The notes: generated from the sequence alone by a model not told the origin. 64,000 nt of DNA from Streptomyces sp. CB03234 (GCF_001905885.1 NZ_LIYH01000008.1:124001-188000); one strand, 5' to 3'. Shown: positions 51,844-61,471, numbered from the stretch's first letter. Numbers and translations: made by a program.

Positions 51844-52385
51844 TGATGCCCCAGGGAACACGTACCGACCGTCGGTACTGCTCGTGTGGCCATGGTGCCA
51901 CCAGCGCGTTCCGCTTCACAGACTCTGGCGGGACGAAACCCGCACCATGTGCCGGACCGGCCCGGCCGGCCCCTCGTCGGTGGTGCGCGGCCCCACCAAA
52001 ACTCGTTGATGCGGCGGTTGTCTTCGATGAGGCCGTGGACAGGTGTTCCTGCCCGAAGCCGAGGGAGGGCGCTTTCCCCCGGGCGCTTCCCCGGCGCGCA
52101 GTCGGCCCACGTCTTCGCGGCGCTCCAGGACGAGGTCTCGGTGAAGGGCGTGTGTACCGCCGATTGCCGGTGCCGGCACTGCACGTGGCTGCAGGGCTTT
52201 CGCGAAGGACTGCCCCCACCGGGACGGCTTTCAGCCAAGCCGTTGTACGCGGCCGGCAAGCCCGTGGCCAAGCGGTCGCTCCGGGTGAAGACAACGGCGC
52301 CACGGTGGCCGGCCTCCGGGTCGTCCGGTGCCACGCGCGGGTAGGGGAGTTCGGCCGGGGAGTGCTCGGCCGGGTGAAACTCCAC
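51840..52385 (-). CDS. Hypothetical protein, coupled to the lipoprotein gene
   Basis: The 181-residue reading frame from GTG 52385 has coding-like third-position GC bias and ends in an ATGA overlap with the lipoprotein start. The sequence contains VVFTRSDRLATGLPAAYNGL and a Cys/His-containing block PCSHVQCRHRQSAVHTPF, which could be a metal site. The last 30 residues look less coding-like. I do not recognise the family, and the start site has only a weak GGGGGAC signal. Confidence 0.45.
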   Translation of the reverse strand: MEFHPAEHSPAELPYPRVAPDDPEAGHRGAVVFTRSDRLATGLPAAYNGLAESRPGGGSPSRKPCSHVQCRHRQSAVHTPFTETSSWSAAKTWADCAPGKRPGESALPRLRAGTPVHGLIEDNRRINEFWWGRAPPTRGRPGRSGTWCGFRPARVCEAERAGGTMATRAVPTVGTCSLGHQ

Positions 52386-52565
52386 GGACGTGCCGTCCCC
52401 CAGCTGTACGGTCGCGCCACGCGGACAGCCCCGGACCAGGACAGCGTCCGGGCCCGGGGTCAGGAGCGCGCCCGTCGTCCGCTCTGCGAGGAGTTGCCGG
52501 TAGCGCTGTGCGGGCAGGGCGCAGCCGTTCGGTGGCGTGGTGCCCGGCCAGTCGGGGGCGCCTGG

Positions 52566-52778
52566 ACCGCCGCCACCGACTGGACGAGATGTCCCCGTCC
52601 TACTGCGGCAACGTCCTGCGCTTCATCCGTAAACAGGGCGGATCAGCTCATCGAGATGCTCACCGACGGGCTCGACGTGGCGCCGGAGGCCCTCGGCCTG
52701 ACCGACGACGACGACGCGGCGTCCTGGCTGTCCCGCCAGCCCCTGGCGGACGACCCCGGTGAAGCGGCACGAGGCTGA
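52566..52778 (+). pseudogene. Frameshifted remnant of a small helical protein
   Basis: In one frame the text reads RLDEMSPSYCGNVLRFIRKQ up to about 52634. One base later, in another frame, it continues ADQLIEMLTDGLDVAPEALG and ASWLSRQPL to the TGA at 52778. Deleting one G of the GGG at 52635-52637 joins them seamlessly. The two halves resemble a Streptomyces protein type found near phages and mobile elements (a conserved NVLRFIRK block and a W-L-x-x-Q/T-P-L end). No credible N-terminus is seen upstream, so it is probably also truncated. Confidence 0.45.
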
Positions 52779-52868
52779 GCCTGCTCGGCTTCTTCCAGCG
52801 ACGGTTCTGGAGACAGCCGGAGAGGCGCCGGTTCCCGCGCGATGCGGAACCGGCGCCTCCATCAGCGG

Positions 52869-54005
52869 CTACGGGTTGATGCAGCCGATCGAGCCGACCG
52901 GGAAGTTGTTGCCGGTCGATGTCGCCGTGAACCCGAAGGTGACGCTGCCGTCCGGCGGAATGGTCCGGTTGTAGTCGAGGTTCCTGACCGTGAGCGTGCC
53001 ATCAGATCCGGTGGTCAGCGCACCGTTCCACACACTGCTGACTCTGGTGCCCGTGCCGGGCGTCCACTTCACGGCCCAGCCGTCACGCGCTGTCGTGCTG
53101 TGGTTCATGACCTCGACGGAGCCCTGGAAGCCGCCGCTCCAGGAGTTGGTCACCCTGTAGACGGCCATGCACCCGGTGTGGGGGTCGGTCGGCACGGGCG
53201 TAGGAGTCGGGGTCGGGGTGGGAGTCGGGGTCGGGGTGGGAGTCGGGGTCGGGGTGGGAGTCGGAGTCGGAGTCGGAGTGCTGCCGGAGCCACGGATGCC
53301 GGTCACCTCGCCGTTGCCGCCGTCGAAGACAACGTCGGAGCAGGAGAAGAAGTTCTCCTGGCTGTCCGAGCGCACCCACTGGATGAACATCACCGCGTCA
53401 CCCGAGCGGCCCGAGGGCAGGCTCAGATTCCAGTAGTAGTGGCCGCCGTCCGTGCCCGGCGAGCCGATCTGCGGTGGGTTGGTGACGGTCTGGATCAGCT
53501 CCAGGTCGTCCCAGCCCAGTTCGGTGCTGGGCGAGTAGCCGGGCTTGGACAGGTACACCCGGAAGGAGCCCGGGTGCGCGGCCCAGTTGCTGTGCTTGAT
53601 CTGAATCGTCCTCCCGGACGTCAGGTGCGTCCGGGGCCAGTCGGCGCGTGCGGCGTTGTATCCGGTGAAGTTGTACGGCGACCGGTCACCGGCGCTGCAC
53701 AGCTTCCCGTCCGGGACGTAACCGGGGCCGCGCCCACCGGCGTTGGAGTCGAGCACGGCGAACCAGTTGTACAACGCGGTCGCGCCGCTCTCGTTGAGCG
53801 CCGCCCTGCACGCCGGATTCGTCGGGTCCAGGGCGCCGGTGCTGGTCTTGGCGTCCAGCCAGCAGAGGTAAGTGCGCGATCCGGGCATCATCGTGACACC
53901 GTGCGCCTGCGCGCTGCCCTGGCCCAGCAGGGTCAGGCCGATGCCACTGAGCAGGGTGGCGAGCACCGCTGCCAGAAAGCCGAGTCGCTTCTTGCGTCCT
54001 GCCAT
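52869..54005 (-). CDS. AA10 lytic polysaccharide monooxygenase with CBM2
   Basis: The 378-residue precursor has a signal peptide of 34 residues (ending GSAQA) that leaves His35 as the mature N-terminus, HGVTMMPGSRTYLC, needed for the copper histidine brace. The second brace His is in KHSNWAAHPGSFRVYL, and the axial Phe region is DSQENFFSCSD. A Pro-Thr linker (53203-53280) leads to a C-terminal CBM2 (MAVYRVTNSWSGGFQGSVEV). It closely resembles the cellulose-oxidising CelS2/LPMO10C type. AGGAG precedes ATG 54005; an upstream ATG at 54023 is less likely. It diverges from the GH9 cellulase. Confidence 0.95.
   Translation of the reverse strand: MAGRKKRLGFLAAVLATLLSGIGLTLLGQGSAQAHGVTMMPGSRTYLCWLDAKTSTGALDPTNPACRAALNESGATALYNWFAVLDSNAGGRGPGYVPDGKLCSAGDRSPYNFTGYNAARADWPRTHLTSGRTIQIKHSNWAAHPGSFRVYLSKPGYSPSTELGWDDLELIQTVTNPPQIGSPGTDGGHYYWNLSLPSGRSGDAVMFIQWVRSDSQENFFSCSDVVFDGGNGEVTGIRGSGSTPTPTPTPTPTPTPTPTPTPTPTPTPTPVPTDPHTGCMAVYRVTNSWSGGFQGSVEVMNHSTTARDGWAVKWTPGTGTRVSSVWNGALTTGSDGTLTVRNLDYNRTIPPDGSVTFGFTATSTGNNFPVGSIGCINP
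53203..53280. repeat. Tandem repeat encoding the Pro-Thr linker
   Basis: Three exact 18-bp units GGAGTCGGGGTCGGGGTG (53203-53256) and four 6-bp GGAGT(C/G)-type units (53257-53280) lie inside the LPMO gene. On the coding strand they give alternating Pro-Thr, the flexible linker between catalytic domain and CBM2. Copy-number changes stay in frame and would only change linker length. Confidence 0.9.
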
Positions 54006-54696
54006 CGTGTCTCCTGTTGTCATTGGTACGCACTCTTGTCGGGTTCGTCTTCTCCTCTTGCGGTGACCGTCCAGGAGGAAGCCCCCGCCCGCGCGGGGCA
54101 TGGTTCCGCCGGACGGGCCGGGCGATCCGGAAAGGCTCTGGGTGGCTCAGGCGGGTGGTGCCCCCTCCGGGCGGGCCCGGGGACGAGACGGGCGGCAACA
54201 GCCGCCGGACTGCGGTGTGATGGGGCGGCCGGGCCTGGGCCGGAGGAGCGAAGGAGCACGGGCCGGTGGGTCGCCGGGGGCCGCCCCCTGTACGCGCGGG
54301 GAGGTGACGGGCGGCGCAACCGCTGGGGACACTGGCCATGCCTCTGTCCCGCGCAGGGAGACCGGTTCCGGTCCAACAGCCGGTCCAGCGACAGCGGTTG
54401 AAGACCGATGGGTAGGACTTCGAGGCGCCATTGCTGGGGACGGCGCCGTCGCGGGTCACCCGGGAGCCGGTGGCGGTGGCGGTGGCGCGCTGGGTGGAGT
54501 TGGTGCCCGGCGAGAGTTCCGGACCACCCAGCGGCCCTGGACCGTGGTCGAACCGTACTGTTCGCAGATCGGGGTGTCAGCCCGAGCCGTCGGTGCGGCG
54601 GGGCGGTGCGGCAACGCTCGCATACGGGGCCTCTCTGGGACGGATGACCAGGGTGGGCTCATCGGGGAATCGGAAGGGCTCCCAGCCACCCACTAT

Positions 54697-54710
54697 TGGG
54701 AGCGCTCCCA
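54697..54710. promoter_or_regulatory. CebR-type operator, copy 1
   Basis: A perfect 14-bp palindrome TGGGAGCGCTCCCA, the consensus site for CebR, the LacI-family cellobiose/cellotriose-responsive repressor of Streptomyces. It lies 692 bp from the leftward LPMO start and 468 bp from the GH9 start, so which promoter it controls is unclear. Confidence 0.88.
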
Positions 54711-55123
54711 CATGCCGGCTTCGTGGGGACTGTAGGAGTCCCGCGGTCTCCTGACAACCCATCGGAATCGAATGCGTCGAACGGATTCCGCAGCGCCAGG
54801 CCAGAAGCGGCAAGGAAAGGTGCCGATACGCATCTGGCATACGCCCGGGGGCTGGGACCCCTGCCGGTCCTCCTCCCCGCAAGACTCCGGGGCCGCCGAA
54901 GCGCCGAGCCGCCGAATGAGCCGGCACGACCCCTGTCATCCCCGTCGGCCGGAGCACCCGTCGTCGCGCGGGCCCGCGAACCCGGACTGCGCCACGGTGG
55001 ACACCCACGACACGCGGCGGACCGCGGCCCGGATACGTCGCCCACGCGGCCCGCTCGTCGACCCCGTCCGGTCCGGGCCGTTGACGACCCGGCACTGTAG
55101 CCACAAGTATGTCCACGCCTTCA

Positions 55124-55137
55124 TGGGAGCGCTCCCA
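55124..55137 (+). promoter_or_regulatory. CebR-type operator, copy 2, before the GH9 cellulase
   Basis: A second identical TGGGAGCGCTCCCA, 40 bp upstream of the GTG start of the cellulase gene. A repressor bound here would cover the transcription start or the early leader. Relief by cello-oligosaccharides is expected by analogy with other CebR targets. Confidence 0.92.
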
Positions 55138-55177
55138 ACCCGCGAGTCGCTCCGCACCTCCGACGAGGAGCTCAGAC

Positions 55178-57418
55178 GTGAACAGACGCAGAACCGCTCT
55201 GCTGTCCCTGACGGCCCTGCTGGCGACGGCCATCACCGTCGTGCCCGCGGGGCCGGCCGGGGCGGACGAGGTCGAGCAGGTCAGGAACGGCACCTTCGAC
55301 ACCACCACCGACTTGTGGTGGACCGACAACGTCACCGCCGGGCCGGCCGACGGCAGACTCTGCGCCGATGTGCCGGGGGGCACGACGAACCGCTGGGACG
55401 CCGCCGTCGGCCAGAACGACATCACGCTCGTCAAGGGAGAGTCGTACCGGTTCAGCTTCCACGCGACGGGCGCCCCCGAGGGCAACTCCGTCCGCGCGAT
55501 CGTGGGCCTGCAAGTGGCGCCGTACGACACGTACTACGAGGTCACCCCCCAACTGAGCGTCTCCGGCAACACGTACACCTACACCTTCTCCTCCCCCGTC
55601 GACACCACCCAGGGCCAGGTCGGCTTCCAGCTCGGCGGCGGGGCCGACCCCTGGCGGTTCTGCCTCGACGACGTGTCCCTGCTGGGCGGGGTGCCGCCGG
55701 AGGAGTACAGGCCCGACACCGGCCCCCGGGTCCGGGTCAACCAGGTCGCGTACCTGCCCCGCGGGCCGAAGAACGCCACCCTCGTCACCGACGCGACCGA
55801 GCGGCTGCCCTGGCAGCTGAAGATCGCCTCCGGGGCGGTCGTGGCGCGCGGCTGGACCGTACCCCGCGGGTTGGACCCCTCCTCCGGGCAGAACGTCCAC
55901 TCGATCCACTTCAGTGACTACCGCAGTGCCGGGGAGAGCCTCACCCTGGTCGCCGACGGCGAGACCAGCCGGCCCTTCGACATCGGCACCGCCGCCTACG
56001 AAAAACTGCGCCTGGACGCAGCGAAGTTCTACTACCCCCAGCGCAGCGGCGTCGAGATCCGCGACGACCTGCGGCCCGGCTACGGCCGCGCGGCCGGTCA
56101 CGTCGACGTCGCCCCCAACCAGGGTGACGGGAACGTGCCCTGCCAGCCCGGCGTGTGCGACTACACGCTCGACGTCACCGGCGGCTGGTACGACGCCGGC
56201 GACCACGGCAAGTACGTCGTCAACGGCGGCATCTCCGTCTGGCAGCTGCTCAGCACCTACGAGCGCGCCCTGCACGCCCGCACCGGGCAGGCCGAGAAGC
56301 TCGGCGACGCCACGCTGAACATCCCCGAGAGCGGCAACAAGGTGCCGGACATCCTCGACGAGGTCCGCTGGGAGCTGGACTTCCTGCTCAAGATGCAGGT
56401 GCCGGAGGGCAAGCCGCTCGCCGGCATGGTCCACCACAAGATCCACGACGAGAAGTGGACCGGCCTGCCGATGATGCCCGCCGACGACCCGCAGAAGCGC
56501 GAACTGCACCCGCCGACCACCGCCGCCACCCTGAACCTCGCGGCGACCGCCGCCCAGGCGGCCCGCCTGTACAAGGCGTACGACCCCCGGTTCGCCGCCA
56601 CCGCGCTCGCGGCGGCGCGCACGGCGTGGGCCGCGGCCCTCGCCCACCCCGATGTCCTGGCCTCAGAGAGCGACGGCATCGGCGGCGGCACTTACGCCGA
56701 CCGTGACGTCAGCGACGAGTTCTACTGGGCGGCCACCGAGCTGTACCTGACCACGGGCGGGAAGGAGTTCCAGGACCACATCCTGAACTCCCCGGTCCAC
56801 ACCGCCGACATCTTCGGGCCGATCAGCTTCGACTGGGCGCGCACGGCCGTCCCCGCCCGGCTCGACCTGGCCACCGTCCCGAACCGGCTGCCCGGCCGCG
56901 ACGCGGTCCGCCGGTCCGTACTCGGGGGAGCCGACCGCTACCTGGCCACGCTGAAAGCCCACCCGTACGGCATGCCGTACGCCCCGGAGGGCAACAGGTA
57001 CGACTGGGGCTCCACGCACCAGACCCTGAACAACGCCGTGGTCCTGGCCACCGCCTATGACATCAGCGGCAGCGCCAAGTACCGCGACGGGGCCGTCCAG
57101 ACCATGGACTACATCCTGGGCCGCAACGCCCTGAACATCTCCTACGTCACCGGCTTCGGCGAGGTCAGCGCGGAGAACCAGCACAGCCGCTGGTACGCCC
57201 ACCAGCTCGACCCGAAGCTGCCCCACCCGCCGGCCGGCTCGCTGTCCGGCGGTCCGAACTCGAGCATTCAGGACCCGCTCGCGCAGAGCAAACTCCAGGG
57301 GTGCACGGGTCAGTTCTGCTACATCGACGACATCCAGTCCTGGTCGACCAACGAGATCACCATCAACTGGAACTCCGCCCTGACCTGGATGGCCTCCTTC
57401 GTGGCCGATCAGGGCTGA
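55178..57418 (+). CDS. Secreted GH9 endoglucanase with CBM4/9 module
   Basis: The 746-residue precursor starts at GTG 55178 behind GAGGAG. Order of parts: signal peptide (about 1-30); a carbohydrate-binding module of the CBM4/9 type (QVRNGTFDTTTDLWWTDN, about 32-180); an Ig-like CelD-N domain (RVRVNQVAYLPRGPKNATLV); and the GH9 (alpha/alpha)6 barrel (about 285-740). The catalytic bases are the Asp pair in GGWYDAGDHGKYVV (about 338 and 341), and the acid Glu is in STNEITINWNSAL (about 725). It cleaves cellulose, acting with the adjacent oxidative LPMO. A CebR site 40 bp upstream indicates cellobiose control. Confidence 0.95.
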   Translation: MNRRRTALLSLTALLATAITVVPAGPAGADEVEQVRNGTFDTTTDLWWTDNVTAGPADGRLCADVPGGTTNRWDAAVGQNDITLVKGESYRFSFHATGAPEGNSVRAIVGLQVAPYDTYYEVTPQLSVSGNTYTYTFSSPVDTTQGQVGFQLGGGADPWRFCLDDVSLLGGVPPEEYRPDTGPRVRVNQVAYLPRGPKNATLVTDATERLPWQLKIASGAVVARGWTVPRGLDPSSGQNVHSIHFSDYRSAGESLTLVADGETSRPFDIGTAAYEKLRLDAAKFYYPQRSGVEIRDDLRPGYGRAAGHVDVAPNQGDGNVPCQPGVCDYTLDVTGGWYDAGDHGKYVVNGGISVWQLLSTYERALHARTGQAEKLGDATLNIPESGNKVPDILDEVRWELDFLLKMQVPEGKPLAGMVHHKIHDEKWTGLPMMPADDPQKRELHPPTTAATLNLAATAAQAARLYKAYDPRFAATALAAARTAWAAALAHPDVLASESDGIGGGTYADRDVSDEFYWAATELYLTTGGKEFQDHILNSPVHTADIFGPISFDWARTAVPARLDLATVPNRLPGRDAVRRSVLGGADRYLATLKAHPYGMPYAPEGNRYDWGSTHQTLNNAVVLATAYDISGSAKYRDGAVQTMDYILGRNALNISYVTGFGEVSAENQHSRWYAHQLDPKLPHPPAGSLSGGPNSSIQDPLAQSKLQGCTGQFCYIDDIQSWSTNEITINWNSALTWMASFVADQG

Positions 57419-57686
57419 GCCGGCTCCACCCAGCGGGATCGGGTTGCACGACGGCGTCGGCCGGGCAGTTGCGGCGTACCGCACGACCGCCCGGCCGGCA
57501 TGGCCGCGCCTTTGGACCATCCCCACCGGCGCCCGTGTCCGCACGTGCCTGCTCCATCGGGGACAGCCCCGCCGACGGGCACGACGTGGAGGATCGAGTT
57601 CCTGGCAGGATCCCCGTGGAGCACGGCTCAGGGCCTCCGGACACTGACCGGCATGGCATGCCGCATCGGTGAGCTGGTTCGGATGG

Positions 57687-58106
57687 TCAGAAGTACTGGC
57701 AGTGATCCGCAGTGGTCGCCTTCTCCTCGAGGAACCAGGTGGCGTCCACGATGCCCGCCGACTCGGGGATCAGGTTCGACTCGTCGACGCCGAACGTGCC
57801 GGCGGCGAGACGGCAGGCGTAGAGGTTCACATGGCCGGTGCCCTTGAGGTGGGTGAGGTAGTCCAGGATCTCGGTCGGTTCCCCGTCCTCGATCATCTTC
57901 TGCCGGAGCGCTTCCTCGTCCGCTCCGCGGTGCCGCCCTTCGATCTCCAGTGAGGCGGCGCCCTCCTTGGTGAGGGCACGCACGGCCCACAGCACGAAGA
58001 GCATGTCGACCTGCACGCCCTTTTCCGCGTACAGCCAGGCGAAGGTCAGTGGGGTGAGCATCTTGTCGTAGGCGTCGTCCCGCACGACGATGGCCAGCTT
58101 TTCCAT
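57687..58106 (-). CDS. DsrE/DsrF-like family protein
   Basis: The 139-residue protein is a compact DsrE-like fold: EKLAIVVRDDAYDKMLTPLT, GVQVDMLFVLWAVRALTKEG, and HVNLYACRLAAGTFGVDESN. The Cys in YACRLAAGTFG is where DsrE-type proteins carry a functional Cys, so a sulfur-handling or redox role is possible. No dsr or tus genes are near. GGGAG precedes ATG 58106. It lies downstream of the large LuxR regulator on the same strand (102 bp). Confidence 0.8.
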   Translation of the reverse strand: MEKLAIVVRDDAYDKMLTPLTFAWLYAEKGVQVDMLFVLWAVRALTKEGAASLEIEGRHRGADEEALRQKMIEDGEPTEILDYLTHLKGTGHVNLYACRLAAGTFGVDESNLIPESAGIVDATWFLEEKATTADHCQYF

Positions 58107-58208
58107 GGCTGTCTCCCGGTTCTCGGGTGCCTGTCCTTGGTGTCCGGCCTCCACGCTAGGGAGCGGGAAAGGAGACAGCATGCGTCGTCCTGCCGTATTC
58201 GCGATCCG

Positions 58209-61079
58209 CTAGTGCCGTATTTTCCGCCGCTGCTCAGGGGCACCTTCGGTTCGGCTCGTGGATGCCTGGGCCAGTCCGTGGTCGATCGCGTATCGGACGG
58301 CTTCCACCCGCGAGGAGCAGCCGACCTTGCCGAGCAGGTTGCGCACGTGCATGTCGATCGTGCGGGGGCTGACGAAGAGCTGTCGGGCGATGTCCCGGTT
58401 GGTGCGGCCGTCCGCGAGCAGGCGCAGCACCTCCTGCTCCCGGCGGGTGAGGCCGACCGGTTCCAGCGAGCGGGCGGCGAGGCGCCCCAGCCGCTGGTCG
58501 ACCTGTTCCCCCCGATCGGCCAGCTCGGTCGCGCAACGGCGCGCCAGCGGCCTGGCCCCCAGACGGCGTGAGGTCCGGTAGGCGCTGGTCACGGTGGCGA
58601 CCGCGGCGTCCCGGTCCCCCTCACCCGCCAGCGCGACCCCCCGGCGCAACTGGCTGAGCGCCCGCTCGAAGGGCGCGCTGATGCCGCCCATGAGGTCCAC
58701 CGCCCGGCCGAAGTGTGTCGCCGCCTGAGCGGTGTCGCCCTCGGCCATGGCGAGCTCGCCGCCCGCGTGTGCGAGGGCCGCCAGCACCTTGGGTGAACTG
58801 TTCTGTGTCGCGGCCGTGGCCAGTACGCGGTGGCATTGGGCCAGCCCGTCGCCGTCGTGCCGCTCGGCCAGGAACGTGGCGGCCCATCGCAGCGCGGGCA
58901 GTGAGTAGTGTGATTCCTCCTTCAGGAGGCAGCGCGCCAGCATGGCGGTCACCGTGTCGAGGGCCGTCCGCTCGTCGCCGTCGAGGTCGGCGACCATGGC
59001 CAGGCCCCAGGTCGCGCCGACTTCCATGCCGAAGACCTCGTTGTCGCGCCCGAAGGCGGCGGAGCGCCGCAGCGGCCCCCTCGCGCGCCGGAGGTCTCCC
59101 CGGAGCACGGTGATCAGCCCCGACTCCTCCTCGGCGACCATACGCAGCACCTGTGGGGTCCGGCCGTCGCCGAGCACCTCGCCGCAGATGGCCAGTGAGC
59201 GGTCCCAGTCGCCCATGAGCCGGACCACCGGCGACATGCACGTGTAGCAGACCTGCGCCAGCTCGGTGACACCGTGCGCCCGGCACAGCTCGAGTGCCGA
59301 GTCGATGGCGTCCGCGGCCGCCGCGTAGTCGGCCGCGTACGCGAGGGCTTCCCCGAGCTCGTAGTACGCCTCGCCCGTCGCTTCGGGCAGCTCACCCGCG
59401 AGGGCGAGCTCCAGCCCGGACCGTGCGAGTGCGACCCCGCGCACGCCGTCTCCCAGGGCGGAGTGGAGCGAGCCCTGCAGGGCGAGGGCGCGCGCCTTGA
59501 GGTCGGTGCGCTGCGCCGCCTCGGCGTCCTCGGCCGCGGCCACGGCCTGGTCCAGCGCCTTGGAGTGCTGCGCCGCATCCTTCAGCTGGTCCGCCAGCGT
59601 AAGCCGTTCCACCGCCGCTTCACCGCGCATCCCCGCCGCCGCGTACGTGCCGGCCGCGCTCTCGCGTGCGGTGACCGCACGGGCCCAGTCGCCCAGCAGC
59701 CCGGCGGCGTTGGCCAGTCTCCGGTACGCCGCCCCGGCCGCCGCGAGGTCACCGCTGGTGTGGCGAAGCCGGGCGACGTCCGTCCAGAGGGCCACGGACG
59801 AGTCGAGCTCCCCGCACAGCTCGGCGCACTCCGCCAGGCGTTCCATGGTGGCCGTCCGGCCGGCCGGGTCGGTCCCCTCCGGCCAGAGGGCGAGTGCCCT
59901 CCGCGCCAGGGCGGCGGCGTCCTTGTAGGCGTACACGGAACAGTGCCTCTCGGCCGCGCTGAGGAGCAGCGGCTTCGCACGGTCGGGTTCGTGCGCGGCG
60001 ATCCAGTGCTCGGCGACCGTCTCGGGCGGCGCGCCCCGGGCGGTGAGGCACTCGGCGGCCAGGTGGTGGAGGTGACGCCGACGGGCCCAGGGAATGGTCC
60101 GGTACAGCGCGTCCCGTACCAGCGCGTGGCGGAATTCCGCCGAGCCGGGATCGTGCGCCCGTTCCGTGAGCAGCCCGCCGTCGAGGAGCTGGTCGACGTC
60201 GGCCGCTTCCACCAGGTCGCAGAGCGCCGGCAGATCCACCCGTACGCCGAGGACGGCGGCGAGCTCGACGGCGGCCTGGTGCCGCTCCCGCAGCGCCGCC
60301 GTGCGGACCAGCACCGCGTCCAGCACGCTCTCCGGCAGGGGCAGCTCGGTGCCTGCCGCGAAGTCGGGCCCGCCGTCGGACTCCCGCAGGGCACCGCTCT
60401 CCGCCAGAGCGGCGGCGAGTTCCTCCACGTAGAACGGCAGGCCCTCCGCCCTGTCGTGTACGGCGGACACGAGCCCGGGAGAGGGTGCCGTTCCGAGCAG
60501 GCCGGTGAGCAGCTCGCCGGTCTCTCCGGCGGTCAGCGGACGTAGTGCGACCTCGACGAAGTGGCCGCTGCGGCGCAGTTCGGTGCGCATGTGCCGGATG
60601 GGATGCGTACGGGACAGCTCTTCACCGCGGTACGTGCCGATCAGCAGCAACGGCTCGGCCGCCATCGACACCGCGAGCGCCGGCAGCAGGTCGACGGCGG
60701 CGGCGCCGGCCCAGTGCAGGTCCTCCAGGACGACCACGGTCGGCTGTCGCCGCCCGAGGTTCCGGAAGGTGCGCTCGACCGTGCCGAGCAGGGCCGATTG
60801 ATCACCCGCGCGGTACGCCGGCACCTCGCCGCCCTCGTCGGACACGGCGCGTAGCACTTCGCCCAACGGCGCGTACGCGCCCGCGCCCGGCGTGGCGGCG
60901 GCGGACACCGCGCCTCCGTGCCAGTCGGCGAGGGCGTCCATGACGAGCCGGCTCTTGCCGGACCCGGAGTCCCCGCTCAGCAGGAACAGGCCGCCTTCAC
61001 CGGCACGGCACCGCGCGAGCGCGTCGAGCAGTTCTGCCCGCTCGGCTGCTCGGCCGACCAGCGGCGACCGTCTCACCAC
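58209..61079 (-). CDS. LuxR-family (LAL) transcriptional regulator
   Basis: The 956-residue protein is a large ATP-binding LuxR regulator. The N-terminal AAA/STAND ATPase has Walker A SGDSGSGKSRL (36-43) and Walker B VVVLEDLHWAG (about 114-122). A long TPR-like helical region occupies about 350-870. The C-terminal LuxR helix-turn-helix (about 885-950) reads LTRREQEVLRLLADGRTNRD and SPRTIDMHVRNLLGKVG. LAL proteins often act as pathway-specific activators. The GTG-GTG start has no ribosome site, so it may be leaderless. Neighbouring candidates for control are the DsrE-like gene and the broken monooxygenase gene. Confidence 0.93.
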   Translation of the reverse strand: MVRRSPLVGRAAERAELLDALARCRAGEGGLFLLSGDSGSGKSRLVMDALADWHGGAVSAAATPGAGAYAPLGEVLRAVSDEGGEVPAYRAGDQSALLGTVERTFRNLGRRQPTVVVLEDLHWAGAAAVDLLPALAVSMAAEPLLLIGTYRGEELSRTHPIRHMRTELRRSGHFVEVALRPLTAGETGELLTGLLGTAPSPGLVSAVHDRAEGLPFYVEELAAALAESGALRESDGGPDFAAGTELPLPESVLDAVLVRTAALRERHQAAVELAAVLGVRVDLPALCDLVEAADVDQLLDGGLLTERAHDPGSAEFRHALVRDALYRTIPWARRRHLHHLAAECLTARGAPPETVAEHWIAAHEPDRAKPLLLSAAERHCSVYAYKDAAALARRALALWPEGTDPAGRTATMERLAECAELCGELDSSVALWTDVARLRHTSGDLAAAGAAYRRLANAAGLLGDWARAVTARESAAGTYAAAGMRGEAAVERLTLADQLKDAAQHSKALDQAVAAAEDAEAAQRTDLKARALALQGSLHSALGDGVRGVALARSGLELALAGELPEATGEAYYELGEALAYAADYAAAADAIDSALELCRAHGVTELAQVCYTCMSPVVRLMGDWDRSLAICGEVLGDGRTPQVLRMVAEEESGLITVLRGDLRRARGPLRRSAAFGRDNEVFGMEVGATWGLAMVADLDGDERTALDTVTAMLARCLLKEESHYSLPALRWAATFLAERHDGDGLAQCHRVLATAATQNSSPKVLAALAHAGGELAMAEGDTAQAATHFGRAVDLMGGISAPFERALSQLRRGVALAGEGDRDAAVATVTSAYRTSRRLGARPLARRCATELADRGEQVDQRLGRLAARSLEPVGLTRREQEVLRLLADGRTNRDIARQLFVSPRTIDMHVRNLLGKVGCSSRVEAVRYAIDHGLAQASTSRTEGAPEQRRKIRH

Positions 61080-61471
61080 ACGAAAAGTCTAGAGCGTGGC
61101 GGCGTCGAGGGGTGGGGCGAGGGTCTGCCGGTCGGGTGCCCGGGCAGGCGCCCGTAGCGGTGCGCTCGGTGGTGAGGGGGATGGTGCGGGGTGAGCCGGC
61201 CAGCCGTGCGCGCAGCGGCCCGGGGAGCCGCGTCGTGCGCCGGAGCGCGCCGGTGGGCGGGCGCGCCGGCCTGAACTCGGTGACGAGGTCACGGAGCGGC
61301 CCGATCGCCTGATCGGCCGCCGGTTGCCGCGGCGGCGGTGCGCCGGGGCGGCGGTGTCCCGGGTGGGCGGCCCGGCTTTCGGGTCGGCGGCCCGGCTTTC
61401 GGGCGCGTACTCCCCATCGTGGGGAGCGGTCGTCGCCGTTCGGCCGGTTCTCCACTGTCCGGGTGCGACGC
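61080..61471. other. 392-bp region between LuxR and monooxygenase genes
   Basis: The region is very GC-rich. It contains two near-identical 20-bp copies GGGT(G/C)GGCGGCCCGGCTTTC at 61361-61380 and 61381-61400. A leftward frame reads QAIGPLRDLVTEFRPARPPT and might be a gene fragment, but it has no start and continues into the downstream gene, so I do not call it. No operator or terminator is obvious. Confidence 0.45.

Larger units (their letters stand above)
54006..55177. other. 1.17-kb non-coding region between LPMO and GH9 genes
   Basis: The region holds the divergent control sequences of the two cellulose genes, with CebR-type sites at 54697-54710 and 55124-55137. Between them and on the LPMO side, open frames exist on both strands, but none has codon bias, a ribosome site or recognisable content. 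A lost gene may once have lain next to the first operator. Otherwise I see nothing in it. Confidence 0.55.

Noticed and set aside
54577..55530. Leftward frame of about 317 codons across the cellulose control region
   Set aside because: It has no ribosome site and no protein-like features, and it overlaps the GH9 signal peptide and both CebR sites.
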